Part shown: positions 7,383 through 16,386 of the stretch, piece by piece
Layout: each line of letters opens with the position of its first letter
Position numbering within the stretch: the first letter of the stretch is position 1
Virus record (IMG/VR): IMGVR_UViG_3300042542_004076
Location: 1-34,306 of that record
Origin: a virus
DNA length: 34,306 bases
Direction: 5' to 3' (one strand)
The notes under the pieces: model-generated
Told to the model about the DNA's origin: nothing
Database searches by the model: none
Seen by the model: only the letters and a program-made list of their open reading frames with translations
Translations under genes and position numbers: made by a program

Positions 7383-7572
7383 TTATAAGTTCCTTTAATA
7401 GAGATTTAATTTCTGTTACATCTTTTTTAATTTGATCTATTTCTTGTTGCTGAACTTTTCTGTTTTTAGATGCGATCATATATTGATTATATGAGGTGCT
7501 ATCGCAATTAATTATAGCACCGGAATTTTCATCTCTGTATAAATTAGGGTGCCCATTTACAGGAATCATCAT
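7363..7572 (-). CDS. 69-aa small protein with N-terminal HPNLYRDENSGAIIN motif and C-terminal coiled coil
   Basis: Begins MMIPVNGHPNLYRDENSGAI, followed by NCDSTSYNQYMIASKNR and then a helical segment, VQQQEIDQIKKDVTEIKSLL, with hydrophobic residues at heptad-like spacing. I recall this family from cyanophages as an uncharacterised small protein. The N-terminal half resembles a little beta hairpin, while the C-terminal half probably oligomerises. The start overlaps the stop of the 2402-aa gene in an ATGA arrangement, so it is likely co-translated with it and may serve the same part of the particle. A second ATG directly after the first could also be used. Confidence 0.65.
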   Translation of the reverse strand: MMIPVNGHPNLYRDENSGAIINCDSTSYNQYMIASKNRKVQQQEIDQIKKDVTEIKSLLKELINESRRN

Positions 7573-10500
7573 GCCAATGCAATACTTCTTAAATCTCTAA
7601 ATCTTGGGGCATATGCTTGATTTGTTCCAGAAGCTACAATTTTAATGACGTATCCAGTAAAACTTCCAAGATTGTTTGCACTAAAATCATATTCCAAAAA
7701 TTGATTGTCTAAACTTGCTGGAACAAAAACATCTGAGAGTCCACTATTTTTAGATGAATCCACAACATCAAAATAACCATCTTGGTTATTATCTATTGTT
7801 AGATTATCATATCCTGGAAATAGTTCAAATGACTGTTCAATTTCACTCGAATCTGGTCTAATTAAACTGTACAATACTCTAAAATCTGCGCTAGAATGCT
7901 TATAAGCACTTACTATAACTTTTAATGATGTTGCTGGTTGAGTAAGTCTTACGGTATTTGAGATGTAAATTGCTGCATGGGGATCATTGGAAATACTATT
8001 AACTCTATTATCTACCGAATAGTTGATAATTGGTCTATTTAAACGATTACTCATCAACTCAACAGATGATTCCTTCCAGAATATAATTGGAGAGACATTG
8101 GAATTTTGTGTAGACAAATCTAATTTTAATGTAAAAGATTTATTCATCAGTAATGAACTCAAATAATTTTGCTCATTTACTCTTGAACAAATAATCCTCG
8201 TAGAATTTAGGAAATTTTCTACTCCAAGTTCTACAGATTCATATTGCTGATCTATAAATGAAGTTTCAGTTCCATTTACACTAGTTCCACTAACTGTTCT
8301 TATTTGAGCATTAACCGAAGTTAAAGATCCGGGACTTAATAAAGAAACTTGTGGGATGATTCTATTAAATTGGATGTTTTCACTGACGTTTACATTTTCT
8401 CCACCACACGATAATTGACTATTAAATGATAGTTGGGGAGAATTTGCTGGCACTCCAACAAAATTCTTATCAGTTTCTCTACTTGTTGAATTTGAGTCAA
8501 AATTACTTCTATCGAATTCAACATAGTAACTATCAATATCCATACCAGAAGAACTTATATTATGAACTTTATTAATTCTTCTTAATGAAACCCCACCAAT
8601 TTCATACTTATAAACCGTCATGTTTACATCATGGTCAATAACTAAAGTAGAATCTATACCTCTAGTAATTCCATTTAATAGTCCTTCACCAATAGATGTA
8701 TATTTAATGATTTCATTTTCAATAATCACAAATCCAGGATTAGATGCACTTACTGTTATTCCTTCAAATGTACCAAAATTACTTGTAGATGCTACACTAA
8801 TAGATGCAGATGCGGATATTAGTGGCAAACTTAAAGATGATGGAGGTATATCTGTAGAAACATTTGATATTTCAACTTTATTGCTAGGAGAATACATTCC
8901 ATGATCAAAATGGTTAACTTTAAAGAAGTTTCCATTATTAAAAGTCCCATATGACGATGAATTTTCTACTCTAATTGATGAAATAAATTGTGGATTATTA
9001 TTATTATCATAATAAACTAGAGTTGAAATTCCAACATTAAAAGTATCACCTTGAACATTTGAAAGATATAAAGTATTTAATCCACCGTTAGCAGTAACTG
9101 TAATTTGAGCATTCCTTCCGGCAATTGGGGAAATGTCAGAAGTTTGAATTCCAACCACGTCTCCAACGGCATATCCACTTCCAGAACTAACGGTAGTAAT
9201 ACCTACAATACTACCGTTACTAGTAGTGATATTTAATCTCAAACCACTACCATTTCCTGTTATTGCATAAGTTCCAACATTAGATGTTGTGGAATAATTA
9301 GATCCTCCATCAGTTATACTGAGAGAAGAAACTGATCCTCCAGTTCCTACAATATACCCATAATTATAAGTTGCAGATTGTACGGAAACCTTTCTTCCCT
9401 TACTTAAAATATTTACAATACTGCTATTATTTGTGGTTGTAATACCTAACTTAATCTGTCTTGGTAAAATAGTGATAGGATTTGGAGGTAATGTTGGAAC
9501 ATAACCATTACTTTGATTTAAAGTTGGATTATGGAATAATACACTTCCAGAATTTGACGTAAATTTTGCTTTATAAAGTTTAAACTTCAAATCTTGATAT
9601 TGATTTGCGGTCCATATTGAACCATTTTGAGATTTAAATAAACTTCCTATTGCAAATTGAGTTGAGTATCTAACTGCCTGAGAATCTGGAAGTGTTGATG
9701 TTTCTATTGTTTTTTCTCCCATCTCCGCAATCCAAACTTCGTATTTATCAGTCTGTGGTGCTAGGAGAACTATAGCATATTCCAATCCAGGTTCTAAGAA
9801 AATTGGTTGTTCAAATGTAACTTTAGTTGCAACTGAAGCGTCTGAAGAAATTTTAATATCACTTGGATTTAAAGTTATAGGTTTTCCTACAACTATTCTT
9901 GTTGGGGTTCCCAATTCAACAGTTCTGACTTCAACAGTCAATGGTGCGTTTCCGGAATCTTTGCTTGCAAAAAATAAATCAACTGCTGTTAAAAATGCAC
10001 CATTTGCATCTTCATTTGGCGAATTTCCATTAGAAGCTTCTGTCGCCCCGCCAACACTAAATGATTGTGCTAAAGGATCAACGTAGTAAATTGTAGTATT
10101 TGTTGTGGTTATTCTTTGCCTCTGTTCCCAAACTCCTTCAGATTTATAAATTGTTTCTGAAGACGAAATAAGCTGGCTTCCTGCAATTGGAGTTTCGTTG
10201 GTAGAACTAGATGTTAATTTATAAACTTTAGAACCTGTTGATATCCTAACTGCTGGCGGCGGATTTGTATTTGGATCTCTTAAAAAGAATGAACCGGCTA
10301 AAAATCCATTAATATCACTTATTAATCTTAGATCTTTTACATAAGCAACGGACCCACTAGTTTGACCAACTAATTTCATTCCAACGGATACATAACCAGA
10401 ATATAAACCTTGAATATTTGAACATAAAGACTCAATATCAATATTTAAAACCTTAGATGATGCACTGTATGCTGAAGGAATATTCTCTGATGTTACGTAT

Positions 10501-13500
10501 GGATTTGTTGTAAATGTTACATCAGGGTTATTATATGCACCAGATTTGTGATTTGGTGAAGCAACTCTAAATGTAATTGCTGGAGTAGATAAACCAGAAC
10601 TTGAATTCACCCAACCAGTTACAGTTTCACCGACAATAAATGTTGATGAAGACCCGTAATTTTGCAATGTTGAATTACTTGCAATTTCTATAAGTTTTGG
10701 AATAAAATCAACTCCACTATTTCCATCTAAAAATTGATAAAATCTTGTCAGTGGTTTTAAATTAGTGGCGGTAAATCCCGTATTCCTAGATCTCATGTAT
10801 AATTCAGTTCCAGTTGATACGAGTCTATTTTCAGTTGTAGAGACTGTTTCACTTCCAACTGTAGCAAATCTTCCAGTAGCTCTTAACCATACCCAATTTG
10901 CTTCATTTACTATTGAAACATCTTCCAACTGTAATGTTCTTACCCAAGTATCGTTTTCGGGATTTAATTTAAGTGTTCCACTATATGAAATAACATGGAA
11001 TGGATTTACATTTTCTACCTTTGTTGCAAATAATTGTTCAATCCATCCAATAGATTCATATTTTAATGTAATTAAATCTCCGGTCTTTTGCACATTTGAG
11101 TCAAAAAGAGTAAAATTTGTTCCCGAATCTAAATTTTCATCAATTATATTGCTGGATGTTACTGGTTTTAGATTTATACTATTTCTAGAAATTCTAGTCG
11201 TCATTTCACCATTTTCAGCATCAATTTGTATAGATGAATTTGGACTTATTAAATCACTGTTCTTAAAATCATCAACAAAAAATCCAGTTTTAAATCTATT
11301 CAATCCTTGAGCATCTTGAATTTGTAACGTTTGTGTATTTAATTCTAACAATGAAAGGGAAGTAACTCTTTCAAGATTTTGAACTCTATTTTCAATTTTT
11401 CCAATATCTCTCATAGTATATCTTCTATTATCGGAAAGAGATATTGAGCAATCTTTAGGATTATAAAGATATGGAGGTAACGTAATGGTTGCAATTTCCA
11501 TAACATCACTTGGTTTATCTGGTTCTTTGGGATCAATTGAAGGAGTTCCTTGCTGAACTATAAAGTTCCCCAATTTATCAAGATATAGTTTATCAATTCT
11601 TCCCAGATAAAATTGATATCCTAATAAAGCACCCTCATTGGGACTCATAATAATTTTTGGATCCGATCCAAAAGATCTAGAGGAAAAATCAAATGGTGAA
11701 GAATTTGTCGAATTAAAAATTGATACTCTTGGTCTAAAATCTAAAGTATCTGTTGCACGAATATTATTGATACCGATAGTTGGAATATCCCCAGAAAATC
11801 TATCTTTTGTGTAACTGTTTACAGTGAAAATATCTCCATTATCACTTGCTTGAACATCGTAATAATCAAAAACTATTAGAAGTCTTTTGGATGGAGATTC
11901 CTCGCCATTCTTTCTTACTATTTTCGAATAATCGTAATATTGTTCTTTTTGACCCTTATCTAAATTAAATTTATTTGTAATATTTCTATATTTTCCTTGA
12001 GTTATTGATATAATATTAGTTTTTATATTAGACTCCTCAAAAATAACATTTTCCCCCTCAAAAAATCTGTTATTATTTAAATAAATAACACTTAAATTAT
12101 TGGAAGAAGGTTTAGATACTATTCTAGCAACGCAATTACTACTTCCTACAATATTTTCACCAATAATTGCATTTGAATCTACATTTACAATAGAACTAAA
12201 TGTTAATTGATCTAAAATTACATCATCAGTATCTAATGATTCATAGATTGCTAAAACTTTAGTGACATCAGGGTGATTAAGACTTATTTCCTCATCTTGA
12301 ACTCTTAAACCATAGTATGGATTGTATGACAGTCCATCATTGATTGAAGTGCTTATTCCAGTACCAGATTGTGGATTTTTTGATAGATTTACTTTAATTA
12401 TCTTACTTCTAGTAAATTGTTTAACTTTACTTTGAATAGAATTTTTTACAAATGTCGCATTTATTGTGGAAATTTGTTTATTAGAAATATTTGAAAATGT
12501 AACTTGATCTGAATTAATACCTAAAATAAATTTATCCGGAGTTAAATTTTCTATTTTTCCATCAGAATATGTTATGGAATATCTTTCTTCATCAAATACT
12601 TCAAACTTTGCAGTAGTTGAATTGATTCCCAAATTAAAATTGCCAACATTTACTGTTAAAGTGTTTCCAGATGGAGTAAATGTAGAATTTGATTGTGCGG
12701 AGAAAGTAATTGATGAATTACTTAAAGATACTGATTCTATATTTTCATTAGGCAATTGTGCAAATAAAAACCCATTCTGATTATTTTTAATTTTTGGAGA
12801 ACCTAAATTATAAGAACCACTATAAGATGTTTGTGGCAGTCCACCAGTACATACTCCACTAACAGTAGGAACTGCAGATAAAACCATTGAAGTCCCTGAT
12901 GCTGAAATAGAAACAACTCTATTATAAACTTCCAAAGGAGATCCAGATCTTTGATATCTAATTATTGATCCAGATTTAATATCTGAAAATGATTCTGGAG
13001 ATGAAATAGTTGCATTACTAGTTCCTCCGAATTCAGCAGAAATAGTGATCAAACCACTTCTTGTTATTCTATCGAGTTGAGTATCTGCAATAAATGATGT
13101 TGAAAACCCAGAAATTGAATTTGATTGGTGTAAAGATTTTATATCATCAATTCCATAAACTTTTAATGATATTATTGTTCTTGGAGTTGAATCTAATCCA
13201 TTAATTAAAATTTGCTCACCAACAGAAAAAGATCCCGAAGTTTGACTAAGAACTATTGTTGCAGTATCATTTCCTGCAGAAACTGCATATCCACTCGCTC
13301 CACTATTTTTTCCTTTTACGAAAGAAGTTTTAGGAATTTGTGTTGATGATACAGATTGATTTAAAGTAATTTCTGTAAATGTTTGAATATCATATAGATA
13401 TAAATCCCAATTTGTTGATGAATTAATATATGCAGAATCACTGAGATTAAAATTATAAACTCTAGCAAAACCAATAGTAGATCCAGACGAAACGGTTTCA

Positions 13501-14777
13501 CTATTTTTTCTTTGATCTTGAAAATATATTATTTCTTTCTGTTTTGGAGAACCTGTAACATTATTTACTCTTATCAAATTTCCCATTTCAAAAGGTATAT
13601 TTACATTTGATATTGATTGAGTTGTTCTTGGTTTGGGAACATCTACAATTTCAACTCCAGTTTTCTCAATGTCATATCCCTTCACATATGCTTTTCCTGG
13701 TGAAAATTTGACACACATTAGGTCATCAGATGGAGTGTTACCTTTTTCAGTTTTTTGAGTATTAAAAAATATTCCATCATTACCAATTCTATTATTTAAT
13801 GAATTGTTCAAAGAGAATTGGAATGGCGTTATAGAATAATCTCCAGATTCATCGTAAGTTCTTTGGGCTAAATAATCTCTGATTAAAGAATAACTAGATT
13901 TAACTTCTATTTTTTTAATAGAACCATTCTCAACTCGAAGAAGTTCTACAAAATCGATGTCATTAGTGTCATCTAGAAGTTTTTTGGATAATGTAAGAGA
14001 AATTTTAAATCTATCTGCTCCCGGTGCAGCATAATTTGTAAATCCTTTAGCATTATCATATAAGGTTGAATCATCTTTTGCTGTAACTATATTTTCTTCT
14101 ACTTTTAAACCTATTCTATAAGATGGTTTATTAGTATAGTAATCTAAAAGAATTGTTTGTTGAGAAACTTTAGCGAAAGTTCCTCTTATAAAGTAAACTC
14201 CTTCTCCAATAGAAGCTGCAGATCCGATACTAGTTGAGTCTGCTAAAATTGTACTGGCAAAAGGGGTTCCAGAATTTATTGTAGTAATTCCATATGCAAA
14301 ATTTTCATTGCAGTATATTAATTCGTTATCTTGGAATGAACTAATCTCAAAATTTGTATCGGAATTTATATATTTTACATAAATTGTTGGATATTCAATT
14401 TCGGAATTTGGTAGTTGAATTTTTTTTACAGTTGCACTAACTCCTGATATTTGCCCAATTATAGTTTTTCCAATTAATTGATCCAAATATAATGATATAT
14501 CAACCCCATATTGAATAGGATTTAATTTTACTGCATAGAATTGATCATCGAATGCGATATTTCCTGGGATCACCATTGATCCCTCTTTAAAAATATGACT
14601 TCCGAAAGACTCTACTTGATTTTGTAATATTGATTGTAAAGTATTTAATTCTCTAGCCTGTATAGGTCTTCCTGGATTGAAAAGAACTTTATAGTAATTT
14701 TTATCCTTCGCACCCAAATCTTTCTCAGCAAAATCATCAAAATATGGGCTTACATTAAGATTAGTTTTTTGAGCCAT
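7569..14777 (-). CDS. 2402-aa DUF4815-type baseplate or tail-fibre-associated structural protein
   Basis: The N-terminus NVSPYFDDF, KVLFNPGRPIQARELNTLQSIL, FGSHIFKEGSMVIPGN and a later FTVNSYTKDRFSGDIP to TLDFRPRV (about residue 1010) match the DUF4815 domain of T4-like marine phages, here stretched by insertions. A short helical segment with coiled-coil character follows (IGKIENRVQNLERV, about 1120-1145). Residues about 1565-1740 form a conserved beta-rich region from DPLAQSFSV to DLKFKLYKAKF. A GxGY repeat pair is at about 1825-1872 (GGSNYSTTS, SGSGYAVGD). An 'IxxEIIKYTSI to GITRGID' module is at about 2019-2045. The C-terminus ends FRDLRSIALA. It lies between gp8 and the neck genes, the site of T4 gp9-gp12. 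A baseplate-peripheral or fibre-anchoring role is inferred; no adsorption evidence is visible in the sequence. Confidence 0.8.
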   Translation of the reverse strand: MAQKTNLNVSPYFDDFAEKDLGAKDKNYYKVLFNPGRPIQARELNTLQSILQNQVESFGSHIFKEGSMVIPGNIAFDDQFYAVKLNPIQYGVDISLYLDQLIGKTIIGQISGVSATVKKIQLPNSEIEYPTIYVKYINSDTNFEISSFQDNELIYCNENFAYGITTINSGTPFASTILADSTSIGSAASIGEGVYFIRGTFAKVSQQTILLDYYTNKPSYRIGLKVEENIVTAKDDSTLYDNAKGFTNYAAPGADRFKISLTLSKKLLDDTNDIDFVELLRVENGSIKKIEVKSSYSLIRDYLAQRTYDESGDYSITPFQFSLNNSLNNRIGNDGIFFNTQKTEKGNTPSDDLMCVKFSPGKAYVKGYDIEKTGVEIVDVPKPRTTQSISNVNIPFEMGNLIRVNNVTGSPKQKEIIYFQDQRKNSETVSSGSTIGFARVYNFNLSDSAYINSSTNWDLYLYDIQTFTEITLNQSVSSTQIPKTSFVKGKNSGASGYAVSAGNDTATIVLSQTSGSFSVGEQILINGLDSTPRTIISLKVYGIDDIKSLHQSNSISGFSTSFIADTQLDRITRSGLITISAEFGGTSNATISSPESFSDIKSGSIIRYQRSGSPLEVYNRVVSISASGTSMVLSAVPTVSGVCTGGLPQTSYSGSYNLGSPKIKNNQNGFLFAQLPNENIESVSLSNSSITFSAQSNSTFTPSGNTLTVNVGNFNLGINSTTAKFEVFDEERYSITYSDGKIENLTPDKFILGINSDQVTFSNISNKQISTINATFVKNSIQSKVKQFTRSKIIKVNLSKNPQSGTGISTSINDGLSYNPYYGLRVQDEEISLNHPDVTKVLAIYESLDTDDVILDQLTFSSIVNVDSNAIIGENIVGSSNCVARIVSKPSSNNLSVIYLNNNRFFEGENVIFEESNIKTNIISITQGKYRNITNKFNLDKGQKEQYYDYSKIVRKNGEESPSKRLLIVFDYYDVQASDNGDIFTVNSYTKDRFSGDIPTIGINNIRATDTLDFRPRVSIFNSTNSSPFDFSSRSFGSDPKIIMSPNEGALLGYQFYLGRIDKLYLDKLGNFIVQQGTPSIDPKEPDKPSDVMEIATITLPPYLYNPKDCSISLSDNRRYTMRDIGKIENRVQNLERVTSLSLLELNTQTLQIQDAQGLNRFKTGFFVDDFKNSDLISPNSSIQIDAENGEMTTRISRNSINLKPVTSSNIIDENLDSGTNFTLFDSNVQKTGDLITLKYESIGWIEQLFATKVENVNPFHVISYSGTLKLNPENDTWVRTLQLEDVSIVNEANWVWLRATGRFATVGSETVSTTENRLVSTGTELYMRSRNTGFTATNLKPLTRFYQFLDGNSGVDFIPKLIEIASNSTLQNYGSSSTFIVGETVTGWVNSSSGLSTPAITFRVASPNHKSGAYNNPDVTFTTNPYVTSENIPSAYSASSKVLNIDIESLCSNIQGLYSGYVSVGMKLVGQTSGSVAYVKDLRLISDINGFLAGSFFLRDPNTNPPPAVRISTGSKVYKLTSSSTNETPIAGSQLISSSETIYKSEGVWEQRQRITTTNTTIYYVDPLAQSFSVGGATEASNGNSPNEDANGAFLTAVDLFFASKDSGNAPLTVEVRTVELGTPTRIVVGKPITLNPSDIKISSDASVATKVTFEQPIFLEPGLEYAIVLLAPQTDKYEVWIAEMGEKTIETSTLPDSQAVRYSTQFAIGSLFKSQNGSIWTANQYQDLKFKLYKAKFTSNSGSVLFHNPTLNQSNGYVPTLPPNPITILPRQIKLGITTTNNSSIVNILSKGRKVSVQSATYNYGYIVGTGGSVSSLSITDGGSNYSTTSNVGTYAITGNGSGLRLNITTSNGSIVGITTVSSGSGYAVGDVVGIQTSDISPIAGRNAQITVTANGGLNTLYLSNVQGDTFNVGISTLVYYDNNNNPQFISSIRVENSSSYGTFNNGNFFKVNHFDHGMYSPSNKVEISNVSTDIPPSSLSLPLISASASISVASTSNFGTFEGITVSASNPGFVIIENEIIKYTSIGEGLLNGITRGIDSTLVIDHDVNMTVYKYEIGGVSLRRINKVHNISSSGMDIDSYYVEFDRSNFDSNSTSRETDKNFVGVPANSPQLSFNSQLSCGGENVNVSENIQFNRIIPQVSLLSPGSLTSVNAQIRTVSGTSVNGTETSFIDQQYESVELGVENFLNSTRIICSRVNEQNYLSSLLMNKSFTLKLDLSTQNSNVSPIIFWKESSVELMSNRLNRPIINYSVDNRVNSISNDPHAAIYISNTVRLTQPATSLKVIVSAYKHSSADFRVLYSLIRPDSSEIEQSFELFPGYDNLTIDNNQDGYFDVVDSSKNSGLSDVFVPASLDNQFLEYDFSANNLGSFTGYVIKIVASGTNQAYAPRFRDLRSIALA

Positions 14778-14779
14778 CT

Positions 14780-16354
14780 TTAAAATTCCAGGATAATTTT
14801 AATGTCTTCTTTTTGTCGAGAATTTCTAGTAACCGTAGGTCTGTTATCAATATAGATTATCTCTCCAGACTTATTATTTATCTCAGGAGATGCAAGTCCA
14901 TTTGTAAATTCAACCCCAAGATTTATAATTTTATTTGAAATTGATGTAACAATTCCTGAAAAAGAACTATCTACAGAAGCATTGAACCCACCACCAACTT
15001 TGAACACAGTATTTGTATAACTAAATTGATTAATGGTATTCGTATTTGAAAATAGGGAAGATATTCCAACATAGTCTTGTTGATTTGACCCAGTATTTCC
15101 GTAGTAAATAGATCTATCTTGATAATATTTTAAAACTTTAGTTTCAGTATCATAAGAAATTACATAACCATATGCAGTTCCTTCAGTTACAGATTGTTGA
15201 ATTTTATCGCCAACGGATATATTACCTGTAGTTGAAGAAAATCTCATAGAATATACTGCAGAAAATTCACTTGCAGTATATTTTGTAGTATTAATTCCAA
15301 GTGAATCATAAACCTGTGGATTTTTTATAATTCCCACCTGAGCAAACTTTGTGTCTATGGGAAAATCTTTTGTTGAATCATCAAACCTTGCGTATATTAA
15401 AATTTTATCGGCCCCTAATTCTTTATAAAGATCAAACCCATGACCTTTTGATGGCGGTATAATAGGTATCAGTTCTGCATAAGTTGCAGGAATACTTGAT
15501 CCGGTAGTTCCCAAGTCTATCATTGCAAACGTATAACCCCTTCCGCCAGAAGTTACAGTTGCATTAGTTATTTTTCCACTTGCAGATTCAACTTCAAGTG
15601 CTACAGTGCCGCCAGTACCATCTCCGACTATATTACAAGATTGTCCATTTTCTAAATTATAACCAGATCCCGTGTTTTTAATATAAATGGTTTTAATTTG
15701 ATTTTCATTCAGATCAGAATTTCCATTTTCTCTTACTGATACAATCTGGGCATCTGTTGAAGAATCCCAGTTATTTGGAAGAGTGACATAATCTGTACTG
15801 TCAAATTGAATAATATCATTGGGTGAAACAGTATACAAATATTTCCACGTATATCCATCACTCAGTTTTGATGGCTCTAAATCGGTAAATGATGGTTCTA
15901 CCTGAGATACATTACCAGTTGTATTGATTCCGGAGAAACCATTATTAATACAAATATAAACTCTGTAGTCGGAATTAATTACGTAATAGTTTGCATCATA
16001 AAGTCTCATTGAATTTGTCACTGGTGAAGGATTTATGACACTATAATCTGGTCTATACATTTCATATTTTTGACCAGAATTCCAATCAATTCTTCTAATA
16101 ACTCTTCTGATAGATGCACTTGCAATTCTCTTACCAAATAACATTGTAGAATCATAATGATTTAAGTAATCAATGTTATCAGTTGGATTTGGTGTAGTTG
16201 TATCCCAATTTATATTTCTACCAAAACCATTTCCACCATTTACTGGATTTGAGAGTCCGACAAATACATAATAAGAATTTGAAGGATCATTTACAGAATT
16301 TATAAAGTTAGTCGCATTAGATATTCTAAATTGATCTGTTACAAGTGCAGGCAT
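14780..16354 (-). CDS. 8: Baseplate wedge subunit gp8, enlarged
   Basis: The start (ALVTDQFRISNATNFINSV, SNSYYVFVGLSNP), the middle (RRVIRRIDWNSGQKYEMYRPD, YRVYICINNG, SDGYTWKYLYTVSPNDIIQF) and the C-terminus (SGEIIYIDNRPTVTRNSRQK and DIKIILEF) match the T4 gp8 pattern, including its terminal 'GEMIYMENRPPI ... EEINILFTF'. Gp8 dimers bind gp7 and gp10 in the T4 baseplate wedge. The protein is 524 aa against 334 aa in T4. Part of the excess is a GxGY repeat pair at residues about 228-278 (NTGSGYNLENG, SGGRGYTFAM). A perfect late-promoter box sits 20 nt upstream, so this gene may start its own late transcript. It follows the gp7-type gene after a 32-nt gap. Confidence 0.9.
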   Translation of the reverse strand: MPALVTDQFRISNATNFINSVNDPSNSYYVFVGLSNPVNGGNGFGRNINWDTTTPNPTDNIDYLNHYDSTMLFGKRIASASIRRVIRRIDWNSGQKYEMYRPDYSVINPSPVTNSMRLYDANYYVINSDYRVYICINNGFSGINTTGNVSQVEPSFTDLEPSKLSDGYTWKYLYTVSPNDIIQFDSTDYVTLPNNWDSSTDAQIVSVRENGNSDLNENQIKTIYIKNTGSGYNLENGQSCNIVGDGTGGTVALEVESASGKITNATVTSGGRGYTFAMIDLGTTGSSIPATYAELIPIIPPSKGHGFDLYKELGADKILIYARFDDSTKDFPIDTKFAQVGIIKNPQVYDSLGINTTKYTASEFSAVYSMRFSSTTGNISVGDKIQQSVTEGTAYGYVISYDTETKVLKYYQDRSIYYGNTGSNQQDYVGISSLFSNTNTINQFSYTNTVFKVGGGFNASVDSSFSGIVTSISNKIINLGVEFTNGLASPEINNKSGEIIYIDNRPTVTRNSRQKEDIKIILEF

Positions 16355-16373
16355 TTTAATGTAGTTTTTTCTA

Positions 16374-16381
16374 TATTTATA
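16374..16381 (-). promoter_or_regulatory. T4-type late promoter box TATAAATA before gp8
   Basis: The minus strand reads TATAAATA, the exact late-promoter consensus recognised in T4 by the gp55 sigma factor. It ends 19 bases before the gp8 ATG, and sits in the short gap between the gp7-type stop and gp8. In T4 the box lies around -10, so transcription would begin roughly 10 nt before the start codon. A chance match is possible in DNA this AT-rich, but the intergenic position supports function. Confidence 0.6.
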
Positions 16382-16386
16382 TTATA

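Noticed and set aside
10765-11310. Plus-strand 181-aa frame within the 2402-aa gene
   Set aside because: Antisense to a well-supported structural gene, with no ribosome site or recognisable domain.
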